Part shown: in pieces, positions 1-8,784 of the stretch
How the letters are laid out: each line of letters begins with the position of its first letter
Numbering within the stretch: the first letter of the stretch is position 1
Assembly (NCBI GenBank): GCA_021413735.1
Contig: JAIOPV010000021.1
Location: forward strand, 1 to 64,000
Length of the DNA stretch: 64,000 bases
Direction: 5' to 3'
DNA from: Planctomycetota bacterium
Lineage (GTDB): Bacteria; Planctomycetota; Planctomycetia; Gemmatales; Gemmataceae
Position numbers and translations under genes: made by a program
The notes under the pieces: generated by a model
Databases searched by the model: none
What the model saw: the letters and a program-made list of their open reading frames with translations, nothing else
What the model was told of the DNA's origin: nothing

Positions 1-34
1 TGCGGCTTCGCAGGCCGTGGCCTGCGAAGCCGCA
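1..34. repeat. Perfect 16-bp palindrome (REP-like) beside the 3' end of the GldG-like gene
   Basis: Bases 1-16 are the exact reverse complement of bases 19-34, leaving a 2-base centre. The right arm runs on into gccgcaagcggcgaatac, a sequence seen again at 47511-47530 and, in part, at 29871-29885. The element lies just downstream of the stop codon of the minus-strand gene at 64, so it may also act as a transcript end. Its left side is cut by the window edge, so the full element may be longer. Confidence 0.7.
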
Positions 35-63
35 AGCGGCGAATACCAACCAACACTCTGGTT

Positions 64-2250
64 TCAACTGCGGCGGATGATCCACACCCCGCCGCCAAGC
101 CCGATGATCGTCAGAAGTGCGAGCGCGATCGGAAGGTATTCCAACCGGGTCGCGTCCACCGTGCTCGGCTTCGGAAACTGATACTCCGAGTATCTCTTCG
201 CTTCGAGTTCTTTGCCTCCAATCGACGGACGGTTTCGGAGCCAGTCGATCGACACGCCCATCAGCGCGACCGGAACCGCATTTCTTCGCTTCTGCACGGC
301 GCGATCCGAGACGAATTCCCCGCTGCCGTAGACAACGGCGAACGGAGTCGGCTTGTTTGGTGTCGAGGTGTCCGAGACGGCTACCCCCAGTGACCGCACT
401 CCTCGTGTGAGCCGCTTGGCTTCGCGAATTGCGGGATTGCGGTTCAGAGTCACATACGTCTCCCGGAGCATGGCCTCGGGGATGCGATCGTCTTCAATCC
501 ACGTTGCCGTCGTGGAACCGAGCAGCGGAATCGCCTGGAATCCGGGGGCGGTTGTGAGCGGTTCAACTTCTCGGGGCAAATCGAACGTCACGGTCGGCGC
601 GGCCTGGTACATCGTCACCGCGATCTCGTTCCCGCTCTTGACGGCCACATCCGTGAACCCCGCGATGCATTCGAGGAATGTTTCGCCCTCTTCCCGCGGG
701 AAGGTGTAGATGAAGCGATTCCCGAGCCCGACGTTCATCTCCCGCAGCAGGTCTTCCAACCCCGTCTTGGTCACCCCTTGACCGTTCGGTCCGGGAACAA
801 TCCCGGCGAGTACAACAAGCCGACCCTTCTTCCCCGTGTCGAACATGTACTTTTTGAGAGCGGCGGCGGCATCGGGCGAGAACGGCACTCGCGGTTCAGC
901 GACGACCACAATGGCCGCGTCTGCCGGAATCGTCGGATTCTCCAGGGTGAAGTTGAGTGGCCGCACTTCGAGGTAGTTCTTCTCCAGATATTTCGCCAGA
1001 CTGGTGATTTTCCGGTCGTCCGGAACCTGAGCCGCCGGGTCGATGCTCATCTCACCGTTCGACTGCGTGAAGTACACGATCGGTTTTGTCTCGGTGTCCG
1101 AGAGGATCACTAACTCGCGGAACAGGCGAGACTCGCCCTGGAAGGCTGGCTTGTCGCCCTGGGTTGTGCTGAATTCCGTGTCGGGAATCACGGCGTGACG
1201 TTTCCCATCTTCGCCGACGCTCAGAACGATGATGCCAGACACGCCGGGTTGAGCGAGCGCGACCGTGGCCTGCGGGTATTTCGCGATCAACTCGCGAACC
1301 TCGTTTCGATTCGCCATCTCGTCCAGGAACTTCACACGGAATTTCCCGCCCGCAACATCCTGGAATGCCAGGAGAAGTTGACGCATGTCCTCGATGGGCT
1401 GCCGACCGGAATCGCTCGGGATCAGCGCGTAAGCCGTGATCGGTTCCTTCAACTCGCGGAGGAGTTGCTTTGTTCGTTCGGAGATCTCGTAAAACCCGTT
1501 CTCCGTTGTGTCGAGTTTGTTGGGCACCTTCACGGCAATGACGACGTTCACCACGATCAGGGCGACGAGGAGCAGCATGACCGTCAGGCCGAAGTTCGAC
1601 CCGTACACGATTTTGCGAACCGTCGAGTTCGTTCGTTCTTCGCTTCTGGCTGGCTGAATGGCGGCGAAGACCAGGCCGATTCCGAGAACCACCATCATCA
1701 CGGGGCTGAGCACTCGCTGGAGTTCGTGCATCTCCTTGGTGTCGAGCCACTTGGACAGGCTGTCGCTCCAGCGGTAGAAGTAGACCAGCCCGATGAGCAT
1801 CAGGAGGACACCCAGGCACATTCCAACGGAGAGAATCAGGACTCGGGCTTCGGTTCGCTGGCTCGATTCATTCTGAAGTGGAACACGCGCCATCAACCAC
1901 AAGGCTCCGGCGGATGAAATCATGAACGCGAGGAGGCAACCGAACCACCCAATGGTGAAGTCGATCTTCTTGAGGTTCTCGATTTCCTCCGGGGCTTTCG
2001 GCAACTCAAGCTGCTTCCCAAAATCCGCCTTCTCCTTCTCGTTCGTGAGCGGTTTGTCGGCCGGCACGGTGGTAACGCGGAACGCCTTGATCGCAAGGAA
2101 CACCCCAGCAGCGAGGCAGATCACCGCCAGCACGCCAAGCACCGTGGCGGCGGTTGACCGCTGCGTGCGGATGAACTCGACGATCGCCTCTCTCCCCGGC
2201 GACGGGGTTGCGAGAGCGGAAGCGGATGGTGTCGGTTGAGTCGGTTCCAT
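64..2250 (-). CDS. GldG-like ABC transporter auxiliary membrane protein
   Basis: A 728-residue inner-membrane protein of the GldG / ABC-type uncharacterised transport family, in which a substrate-domain-like soluble region is anchored beside an ABC-2 permease. About five hydrophobic segments lie near the N-terminus (roughly residues 35-55, 99-121, 137-158, 183-199 and 220-241). A large periplasmic-type region follows, and a last membrane helix near residues 703-723 ends in two arginines. The chosen start is the ATG at 2250; a GTG at 2268 would add six residues, and neither has a strong ribosome binding site. It is the last gene of a minus-strand set of ATPase, permease and this protein, the gldA-gldF-gldG order. 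The substrate is unknown; in gliding Bacteroidetes GldFG works in motility, but nothing here points to gliding. Confidence 0.85.
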   Translation of the reverse strand: MEPTQPTPSASALATPSPGREAIVEFIRTQRSTAATVLGVLAVICLAAGVFLAIKAFRVTTVPADKPLTNEKEKADFGKQLELPKAPEEIENLKKIDFTIGWFGCLLAFMISSAGALWLMARVPLQNESSQRTEARVLILSVGMCLGVLLMLIGLVYFYRWSDSLSKWLDTKEMHELQRVLSPVMMVVLGIGLVFAAIQPARSEERTNSTVRKIVYGSNFGLTVMLLLVALIVVNVVIAVKVPNKLDTTENGFYEISERTKQLLRELKEPITAYALIPSDSGRQPIEDMRQLLLAFQDVAGGKFRVKFLDEMANRNEVRELIAKYPQATVALAQPGVSGIIVLSVGEDGKRHAVIPDTEFSTTQGDKPAFQGESRLFRELVILSDTETKPIVYFTQSNGEMSIDPAAQVPDDRKITSLAKYLEKNYLEVRPLNFTLENPTIPADAAIVVVAEPRVPFSPDAAAALKKYMFDTGKKGRLVVLAGIVPGPNGQGVTKTGLEDLLREMNVGLGNRFIYTFPREEGETFLECIAGFTDVAVKSGNEIAVTMYQAAPTVTFDLPREVEPLTTAPGFQAIPLLGSTTATWIEDDRIPEAMLRETYVTLNRNPAIREAKRLTRGVRSLGVAVSDTSTPNKPTPFAVVYGSGEFVSDRAVQKRRNAVPVALMGVSIDWLRNRPSIGGKELEAKRYSEYQFPKPSTVDATRLEYLPIALALLTIIGLGGGVWIIRRS

Positions 2251-2366
2251 GTTGCGGCTCGTCTGCACGTATCCGGTGATAGTGTCGTGGTTATGCGTAC
2301 CTGGCCAACCGGGAACGCGACTTGTTCGCGATCCTGGCTCGCCGAAATCTCAAGTCGCTTCTGGCA

Positions 2367-4172
2367 TCAACTCCACTTGCGGATTTCCAGCACCTTCACG
2401 GACAGGAACAGCCAGAACAGCCCCAACGACGCGAAGAGCATCGTGTCCCGCAGCGGAAGCCGCCCAGCGAGCGATTCTTCCCACATATGCAAGAACGAGA
2501 ATCGCCCGATTGCGGAGCGCCAAACCTGGGGCATGCCCAATGTCATCTGGTCCACGCGAATGAGATACGTGAGCAGCAAGAGCATCATCCCCACGGCCGT
2601 CATGACCGCCGCCACGATTTGATTCCTCGTGAGCGTCGAGAAGAACAGCCCCATGCCGATGAACGCAAGCCCCTGCGCCGCAAGGCAAATGTAGAAGCTG
2701 AGCAACGGACGATAATCGAAAGGCACCGGCACTTCGAGCCGTAGAGCCATCAGGTAGAACACCGAAGGCAACCAGCAGACGAGGAAGAAGATCCAGGTCG
2801 CCAGGAACTTGCTGAGGATGATCGGCCATTCGTTCACCGGAGCCGTCAGCAGCAATTCCAGGCTCCCCGTTCGCTTCTCTTCAGACACCAGTCGCATCGT
2901 CAGCGCTGGCACCACCAAGAGCAGAATGATTCCAGGGAGGAGACCAAAGTAGTGCGCGACGATCGGTTCCGGAATCGATATTTCGCGTTGACCGTACCTC
3001 TGAAGAGTTCCGATGAACGATTCGTACACGAGCCATTGAATCGCCGCCATTCCGACGAGGACGAGATACCCAATCGGCGACAGGAAGTACGACGCCAGTT
3101 CCCGGCGCGTCAGCGTCACGAACTGATTATCGGAACACACCCCGAGCGCAACGCAGAGGTACAGCAACCCAATCGCCATGAGGATCAGCCCGTTCGGCAC
3201 CAGGAACGGCCGCGGCGTTGTGAGAACGGGGTTCGCGAACAACGACACCAGCACCACGCCGCCGCCCAGCAACCCGAACGCTCCGGTTGCGATCTTCAGC
3301 CACAGCGGTGATCGGTTCGTGAAGGCCAGGATCGCCGGGAGAGCGAACGCGACACCACCCAGCAACCGGAACAGCACCCTCCAGGTGTCGAGTTCGCCCT
3401 TCGCCGTTCGGAGCATGGTCGGTCCTTCGAACAGCAGCGTCGGGAACGCGGCTCGTGCAATCGCGAACACGATCACACCCGCCCCAAACGCCCCGAGCGA
3501 GAACGCGACGGTGAACCCGACACCATCCGAGACATCGACCTGCCCGAGATACGCACACACGAACGCCAACCCGAGCAGAGCCAGCGTCAGCCCGTGACCC
3601 GTGAGAAAGTCGGGCTTCATAATGCCAGCCGTGACCGCCCCCACCGACAGGATCCCACCCACGGCCAGCAGTAGCGTCAGAGCGGCGTTCCGGTACACGT
3701 CATCCGTTTCATGCAGACAGAACGGGATCGTGAACAGCAACCCCGTCATGCCCGTTGCGAGGCCCCACGGAAGCAGGAAGTAGCCCACGGTTTTGGCTGC
3801 CGCGTCTGTCGGTCCGGGGAGGAACGACACCACGACGCTGAAGAGAATCCAGAAGAGCGCGAACCCGCCGTACATGCGGCGAATTTCCTGCTCGCCGTCG
3901 GTGGTGGCGTGGTACAGCATGAGCGCCAACCCCGCCGCGGCGAACATGAACCCCAGCCCTTCGGAGACCATCCGCGGACCAAGGACACTGGTGGAGATCA
4001 CCGCCGCCGCGCCGAGGACGAACAGCACCAGACCAGCGAACCCAACCATTCGCGCGAATGTCGGGCCTTCAATGACCATCGCCGACGGCGCGGTTTCTGC
4101 CTGCGGCCCAAGCGGAATGGGGGCCAGAACTGGCGAAGCTGGCGGACTCGTCTGTGGAGGCGTTGTGTTCAT
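2367..4172 (-). CDS. ABC-2 type permease, GldF-like, with long membrane N-terminal half
   Basis: A 601-residue polytopic membrane protein. The C-terminal half (from about residue 345) has the ABC-2/GldF layout, including the cytoplasmic loop MRLVSEEKRTGSLELLLTAP seen in GldF and NatB-like permeases. The N-terminal half adds roughly seven further membrane segments not needed for a minimal ABC-2 permease, so this looks like a fusion of a membrane domain to the permease. The start chosen is the ATG at 4172 (MNTTPPQ). An upstream in-frame ATG at 4256 would translate through the palindrome at 4198-4257 and is unlikely. It lies between its ATPase (97 bp upstream) and the GldG-like partner (116 bp downstream) and should form one exporter with them. 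Confidence 0.85.
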   Translation of the reverse strand: MNTTPPQTSPPASPVLAPIPLGPQAETAPSAMVIEGPTFARMVGFAGLVLFVLGAAAVISTSVLGPRMVSEGLGFMFAAAGLALMLYHATTDGEQEIRRMYGGFALFWILFSVVVSFLPGPTDAAAKTVGYFLLPWGLATGMTGLLFTIPFCLHETDDVYRNAALTLLLAVGGILSVGAVTAGIMKPDFLTGHGLTLALLGLAFVCAYLGQVDVSDGVGFTVAFSLGAFGAGVIVFAIARAAFPTLLFEGPTMLRTAKGELDTWRVLFRLLGGVAFALPAILAFTNRSPLWLKIATGAFGLLGGGVVLVSLFANPVLTTPRPFLVPNGLILMAIGLLYLCVALGVCSDNQFVTLTRRELASYFLSPIGYLVLVGMAAIQWLVYESFIGTLQRYGQREISIPEPIVAHYFGLLPGIILLLVVPALTMRLVSEEKRTGSLELLLTAPVNEWPIILSKFLATWIFFLVCWLPSVFYLMALRLEVPVPFDYRPLLSFYICLAAQGLAFIGMGLFFSTLTRNQIVAAVMTAVGMMLLLLTYLIRVDQMTLGMPQVWRSAIGRFSFLHMWEESLAGRLPLRDTMLFASLGLFWLFLSVKVLEIRKWS

Positions 4173-4197
4173 AGGTGCGTGATCCTGAACCGACTTC

Positions 4198-4257
4198 GTT
4201 GAGCCGCGACACGAAGCGAGCGATCCCAGTGCGCTCCGTTTCGTGTCGCGGCTCAAC
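4198..4257. repeat. 18-bp perfect inverted repeat between ATPase and permease genes
   Basis: The arms 4198-4215 and 4240-4257 are exact reverse complements (core gagccgcgacacgaa) with a 24-base centre that can pair further (gcgagcg with cgctccg). The element fills most of the 97-bp gap inside the ABC operon. A hairpin this strong in mRNA could set a processing or attenuation point between ATPase and permease messages. It does not have a following T run, so it is not a classical terminator. Confidence 0.75.
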
Positions 4258-4269
4258 GTTGTATTTTTG

Positions 4270-5271
4270 TTACGCCGCCGGGGTTGGGCTTGGTTCGACA
4301 GGCGGAGGAACCGCCGGAACGGGAACCGAGATATCCGATTGCTTCACGACCGCGTCGAACAGGTCATCGAGGCTCACACGCCGCAAATCGAGCCGACGGA
4401 CGCCCCAACCGTGTGCCAGAACTCGCTTGGCCAGTTCTTCTCGCAGATCCTTGTTCGGGTCCTTCGTCTTGAGTTCAAACGTCGTCAGGTCGCCGTCGGT
4501 GGATTTCGCGACGACTGAGGTCAACTCTTGTTGATCCTGGAGGAACCGGGTCACCGCCGCATTCGGGCCACGGACTTCGATCACATGCGACGGTTCGCGT
4601 GCGGCGATTCCCTTCATCGTCTCGTCGAACTTGATGCGACCCTTGTTGATGATGATGACCCGCTCGCACACCTTTTCGACTTCGCCCAGAATGTGCGTCG
4701 AGAGCAGAACCGTGTGCTGCCCGCCGAGTTCCTTGATGGTGTTCAGCGTCTCGTTGATCTGCACGGGGTCGAGACCGCTCGTCGGTTCATCGAGAATCAA
4801 GATGGGCGGCTTCGCGAGCATGGCGTCGGCCAATCCGACTCGCTGCCGATAGCCCTTCGAGAGCGTGGCGAGCAACCGGTTCTGCACTTCCTTGATGCGA
4901 CATTTTTCAAGGCAATAGTCGATGCGGGCTGTGCGTCCGTGCCGTTCGACGCCCTTGAGTTTGGCGCGATACGTGAGGTATTCGCGGACCCGCATTTCAG
5001 GGTACACCGGAACGTTTTCGGGCAGATACCCGATGCGTTGGCGAACTTCCATCGACTCATACATCACGTCGAACCCGGCGAGGCGAGCGTATCCGCTGCT
5101 GGCCGGTTGCCACGTGGTGAGAATCCGCATGGAAGTGGATTTGCCGGCCCCGTTGGGGCCGAGGAACCCGACGAGTTCGCCGGGTTGAACCTGGAACGAG
5201 ATGTTATCCACGGCAAGCACGGTGCCGTAGCTCTTGGTCAGGTTTTGAACGTCGATCGCGGGCGTCGCCAT
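4270..5271 (-). CDS. ABC transporter ATP-binding protein (GldA/ABC-2 type)
   Basis: A 333-residue cytoplasmic ATPase for the adjacent permease. It has Walker A GPNGAGKST (residues 38-46), signature LSKGYRQRVG (from 137), Walker B ILILDEP (157-163) followed by the D-loop SGLDP, and the H-loop His at 193. After the ATPase core comes a C-terminal domain of about 100 residues typical of ABC-2 exporters, then a Pro-rich tail (PVPAVPPPVEPSPTPAA). The start is the ATG at 5271 (MATPAIDV); longer frames upstream read through non-conserved sequence. First gene of the operon, so its promoter should lie in 5272-5630. Confidence 0.92.
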   Translation of the reverse strand: MATPAIDVQNLTKSYGTVLAVDNISFQVQPGELVGFLGPNGAGKSTSMRILTTWQPASSGYARLAGFDVMYESMEVRQRIGYLPENVPVYPEMRVREYLTYRAKLKGVERHGRTARIDYCLEKCRIKEVQNRLLATLSKGYRQRVGLADAMLAKPPILILDEPTSGLDPVQINETLNTIKELGGQHTVLLSTHILGEVEKVCERVIIINKGRIKFDETMKGIAAREPSHVIEVRGPNAAVTRFLQDQQELTSVVAKSTDGDLTTFELKTKDPNKDLREELAKRVLAHGWGVRRLDLRRVSLDDLFDAVVKQSDISVPVPAVPPPVEPSPTPAA

Positions 5272-5464
5272 AGTTGGAAAACCGGGGGTTGCTCGCTGGC
5301 TGGAACGCCGAGTTGGACGCAGGCAGATGATATGACGCCGGACAGGGGCGACAAGTTGGTACAATCGGGTAACTTGCCTGATTTTTCTGGGAATGACCCT
5401 CGCCCGCGACTCGAAGACTCGTCGCGACCACTTCCCAAAAATCTCGGGCGAGGTGGGGTAATTG

Positions 5465-5558
5465 GTCGGAGCCCGAGCGCCAAGCGAGGTTCAAGCGTGC
5501 CCCTCGCTTGGCGCTCGGGCTCCGACATATTCGCTGCTCGGGCTCCGACATATTCGCT
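5465..5558. repeat. 25-bp perfect palindrome joined to a 23-bp tandem duplication
   Basis: This is the main content of the 358-bp gene-free stretch 5272-5629. The arms 5465-5489 and 5502-5526 are perfect reverse complements (core gagcccgagcgccaagcgag) around a 12-base centre. The right arm overlaps two head-to-tail copies of a 23-base unit (5513-5535 and 5536-5558, gctcgggctccgacatattc plus gct). This implies the palindrome edge was duplicated, for instance by replication slippage. The rest of the gap shows no coding sign. Confidence 0.75.
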
Positions 5559-5629
5559 GCGGTGAGTTGGTGAGAACTGCGATCGCCCAAACTCCCCCTC
5601 ACGCCTTGAGGGGGGAAACACCTGCAAGA

Positions 5630-6823
5630 TCAATGTGATACCTTGTCCGCGGCGGGCAGCACGGCCTGGAAGTCGCGGATGATGCGCTCGATGTACGACG
5701 TCAGGAGTTGTTCCACTCGTTCCGGGGTGTCGGCCACCACGACGAACCCGATGTGGTGCTTCATGTCCAAACGGTAAACGATCTCGGGATCGGTGAAGCA
5801 AGACGTGTCCGGCTTCTCCTGCTTCGCCAACGACGTGACCACCCCACCGAATCGCTGTTTTTGCGCTGGCAGTTTGTAGCTGGTTGTGCCGCGAGCCGCT
5901 TCGAGCGCAGCCCATTCGCCCCACAGATTCACGCCGGTCGCATGTTCGACCATCTCGGCCGTGTTCGCACCGCCAACCCGTGCCGACGTCTCGATAAAGT
6001 AGAACTTGCCGTCAGCGTGCGCTCGCATGAACTCCGTGTGCGACGCTCCCCAACCAAGCCCGAAGCCGGTCAGTACCTTCGCGTTCGCTTCCCGCAACCC
6101 CGCGACTTCGGGCCGATCACGCGGAACTGTGCGAGTCGCATAGACGCCACCACCTTGATACACATCGAGCAGTGGTCGCCAGTATCCGTTCACTTCCGCG
6201 AACACAACCTGACCGTTCGCCGTGAGCGAATCGACATGATACAGATCGCCCGGCACCATCTGCTCGATGAGGTGGAATGAGCGGTCGTCGCCAAGTTCGT
6301 GGACCCGTGCCCAAACCTCGGCGGCCGTGTGAACCTTGCGGATGCCGGCTGCCGACGCTTCACTGCGGGGTTTCACGAGCCATGGTCCGGGTACGCGGTT
6401 CAAGAACGCCGTGATGTCCGCATCGTGGAACAGCGGGCAGAAATCGGGAATGGTGATCCCGAGTTCGCGGGCCTTGGTCCGCATGGCGAGCTTGTCGCGA
6501 AAGAAGCGTGCGGTTGAGTCGCCGGGGCCGGTGTCGGTCATGCGGAAGTGCTCGCGGAGGCACGCTCCGACTTCGACATCGAAATCGTCGAGCGCGACGA
6601 TGCGGTCGAACTTGAGTGATCGCATCAGGAACGCGACGGCATTGAGAAGCGCACGGCGATCGTGGAAGTTATCGACGGCGAACACGTCGGCGCAGGCTTC
6701 GCGTGCCCACGGTTCTTTGAGCGCCGACGTGACGGTCAGCAGGTAGACGGTGTGCCCGTCGGCCTTGCAGCGTTCAAGGAATCGGTTGCCTTTGAAGTAG
6801 CTGGCGACGCAGAGGAAAAGCAT
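5630..6823 (-). CDS. ATP-grasp domain carboxylate-amine ligase-like protein
   Basis: A 397-residue protein of the ATP-grasp superfamily (carbamoyl-phosphate-synthase-L-like fold), which couples ATP hydrolysis to ligation through an acyl-phosphate. The N-terminal Rossmann-like preATP-grasp part begins MLFLCVASYFKGNRF. The ATP-binding part contains GPWLVKPRSEASAAGIRKV (from about residue 145). The metal-binding Glu and Asn lie in FYFIETSARVGGANTAEM (about 270-290). The substrate cannot be told from sequence. It stands alone on the minus strand, with the palindrome-rich gap on its 3' side. Confidence 0.8.
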   Translation of the reverse strand: MLFLCVASYFKGNRFLERCKADGHTVYLLTVTSALKEPWAREACADVFAVDNFHDRRALLNAVAFLMRSLKFDRIVALDDFDVEVGACLREHFRMTDTGPGDSTARFFRDKLAMRTKARELGITIPDFCPLFHDADITAFLNRVPGPWLVKPRSEASAAGIRKVHTAAEVWARVHELGDDRSFHLIEQMVPGDLYHVDSLTANGQVVFAEVNGYWRPLLDVYQGGGVYATRTVPRDRPEVAGLREANAKVLTGFGLGWGASHTEFMRAHADGKFYFIETSARVGGANTAEMVEHATGVNLWGEWAALEAARGTTSYKLPAQKQRFGGVVTSLAKQEKPDTSCFTDPEIVYRLDMKHHIGFVVVADTPERVEQLLTSYIERIIRDFQAVLPAADKVSH

Positions 6824-7100
6824 ATTTCACGTTTCGAGTTGAACGTTTGAAGTCTCGCGGACGCCACGACTCCGTTTTAGGTCACGACGAGCCTTCGAGT
6901 CGCGGGTTCCACCACTTCTTATGCAGTTGGTCGATTCTGTTACTGATCGCAGGTTTATTGGTCTGGGCAGAGTTCCGCGTGACTTCCACAGTGCAACCAA
7001 ACGCACTGCGCCCAGCCCATACTGGACGGAGATGATTCGTGAACTAAACTTGAAGTGTCTCATATCTCGCCCCCATCTCCATTTCTCCATTGGGCCGCAA

Positions 7101-8063
7101 ATGCAGTCTCTCCGTCAGCGAGCGTTCACGCTCATCGAGTTGTTAGTTGTCATCGCCATCATCGCCATCCTGATTGGGTTACTCCTGCCAGCAGTGCAGA
7201 AGGTTCGCGAAGCTGCTGCAAAAACGCAGTGCTCGAACAAGTTGAAGCAAATCGCGCTGGCCATGCACGGGGCCCACGATGTCAAAAACCAGTTCCCCTC
7301 GGGCCAGGAAGTCGTCAAACTCACTGGTTCGTGCCCCGCACAGAGTGATCCGTGGACCGACGCTCGAGCACCCTGGAGCGTCACCATGCTGCCTTACATC
7401 GAACAAGGCAGTTTGTTCTCGCAATTCAATCTCAATGCTTCGTTTGCCACCAACCGCGAACAGGGTAACACCACCGCGAATTACGCGATCCAGTCGAAGC
7501 CGCTCTCACTGTTCCAGTGTCCATCCGATCCGCGAATGCCCGGAACGAACTCGTCCAACTACCTCGCCGTGGCCGGCGGGGGCAGCCCCACCGCGAGCGG
7601 CTGCGCTTCCACCAGCTACGCCGAGTTCATCATTTACACGAACGGCGTGTTTTTCGTGAACTCCAAGACGCGGATCACGGACATCACCGACGGAACAACA
7701 AACACTTACCTGATCGCCGAGAGCAAGTACATGGTGCTCGATACGTGGTCAGGAGGGCAGAACAAACAAGGCTTTTGGTCCGCGGGAGTGTACTTGCGAC
7801 CCGACTGGAGGTATTACTGCAACCTCACTGCTGCCGTCGAGCCGATCAACAAGCCGTGCTGCGGCATCGCGGACTACACTGGCACCACACTGCGTCAGAG
7901 CGAGGCACCGGTCGGCCGCACATTCGGGAGCTTCCACACCGGCGGTTGCAACGCAGCAATGGCTGACGGCAGCGTTCGCTTCCTTCCGAATTCACTCGAT
8001 CTGAACGTTCACCGTCAGCTCGGGGCTGCATCCGACGGCTTGCCAGCCGGAGGTGCTCCGTGA
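7101..8063 (+). CDS. DUF1559 prepilin-like protein
   Basis: A 320-residue member of the planctomycete DUF1559 family. The N-terminus is a type IV prepilin signal ([19 protein letters not shown]), with the conserved Glu of the methylation motif, and the domain follows with [13 protein letters not shown]. The H-X9-DG C-terminal signature is present as FHTGGCNAAMADGSVRFL. These proteins resemble major pseudopilins and are exported or anchored in the inner membrane; their function is unproven. The ATG at 7101 is chosen because it gives the standard short basic leader; upstream in-frame codons back to 6921 add non-conserved sequence. The stop overlaps the start of the following lipoprotein gene. 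Confidence 0.92.
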   Translation: MQSLRQRAFTLIELLVVIAIIAILIGLLLPAVQKVREAAAKTQCSNKLKQIALAMHGAHDVKNQFPSGQEVVKLTGSCPAQSDPWTDARAPWSVTMLPYIEQGSLFSQFNLNASFATNREQGNTTANYAIQSKPLSLFQCPSDPRMPGTNSSNYLAVAGGGSPTASGCASTSYAEFIIYTNGVFFVNSKTRITDITDGTTNTYLIAESKYMVLDTWSGGQNKQGFWSAGVYLRPDWRYYCNLTAAVEPINKPCCGIADYTGTTLRQSEAPVGRTFGSFHTGGCNAAMADGSVRFLPNSLDLNVHRQLGAASDGLPAGGAP

Positions 8064-8458
8064 TCGGATTCCGAAACACGTTCGTTGTTTGCGGTCTCGC
8101 GGCAATGCTGACTGGCTGTGCGTCGAAGCCGATCCCGGTTTCGGGAACCGTCACGCGCGGCGGTCAGCCATTGCCAGCCGGCTACGTGACATTCGAGCCG
8201 GACTCCGCGGCCGGAACCACGGGACCAGGCGCAACAGGAGTAGTCGATGCCGGTGCCTTCGCGTTGCCGCCAGATCACACGCTGACGCCAGGGAAGTATC
8301 TCGTGCGGATCGGGCCGCCGTTGCTCGGTTCCGGAGCAGATAAGAAGTTGGTCGCCACGTCCTTCAAGCCGTGGGAAACGACAGTCGAGATTCCGGCTGG
8401 CGGCGGCGTTCTGACGTTTGACGTCCCCACGACAACAACGCCAGCCCCAACGCCGTGA
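8060..8458 (+). CDS. Small lipoprotein, partner of the DUF1559 protein
   Basis: A 132-residue protein with a lipoprotein signal (hydrophobic stretch ending in LTGCAS, lipid-accepting Cys near residue 20). A short carboxypeptidase-regulatory-like beta domain follows (VSGTVTRGGQPLPAGYVTF) and a Thr/Pro tail. It starts with GTG at 8060, which overlaps the TGA of the DUF1559 gene by four bases, so the two are translationally coupled. The same arrangement recurs at 33115-34526. It is likely anchored in a membrane and facing the periplasm; its role is unknown. Confidence 0.85.
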   Translation: MIGFRNTFVVCGLAAMLTGCASKPIPVSGTVTRGGQPLPAGYVTFEPDSAAGTTGPGATGVVDAGAFALPPDHTLTPGKYLVRIGPPLLGSGADKKLVATSFKPWETTVEIPAGGGVLTFDVPTTTTPAPTP

Positions 8459-8527
8459 TGTCTGAATCGCCGTAACTTGCCTATGGGGAACGTGATGTGT
8501 TCCGGAGTGCGTTGCGGGGAATGTTCT

Positions 8528-8678
8528 GATGGTATTTCTTCCGGACAGGTGACATGGTTCCGGGCTGAAATCATGGTTCCGGGTCTGAAACGATGGTTCC
8601 GGACGTGAATCGTTCGTTTCCGGAGGCGAATGACATGGTTCCGGCTCTGAATCAGATGGTTCCGGGTGTGGGGTGGGG
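8528..8678. repeat. Degenerate 20-21 bp minisatellite with core atggttccgg
   Basis: This lies in the 326-bp gap 8459-8784. Copies of atggttccgg followed by a variable part ending in tgaa begin at 8554, 8573, 8593, 8634 and 8655, with a mutated copy near 8614 and a more diverged one near 8534. The step is 19-21 bases. The units lack fixed repeat/unique spacer structure, so this is not a CRISPR. A minus-strand reading frame across it gives a Pro/Glu/Ser-rich pseudo-repeat with no other coding sign. The remainder of the gap shows nothing else. Confidence 0.75.
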
Positions 8679-8784
8679 AAGTGGTCCGGAACCAATGTGA
8701 GGCCGCACGGGTGTTCGCGTTGGCACACATTCGCATTGCGGGTAGAATTCGTCGGTTGTCCCGCTGTTTCGCGGAGGTCAGCCG

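Noticed and set aside
8528-8678. Possible CRISPR array
   Set aside because: The units are degenerate and step by only 19-21 bases with no unique spacers of fixed length, and no cas gene is present.
8015-8728. 237-codon minus-strand open frame across the minisatellite
   Set aside because: It overlaps the lipoprotein gene in antisense, its Pro/Glu repeat is only the translated minisatellite, and it has no credible start or domain.
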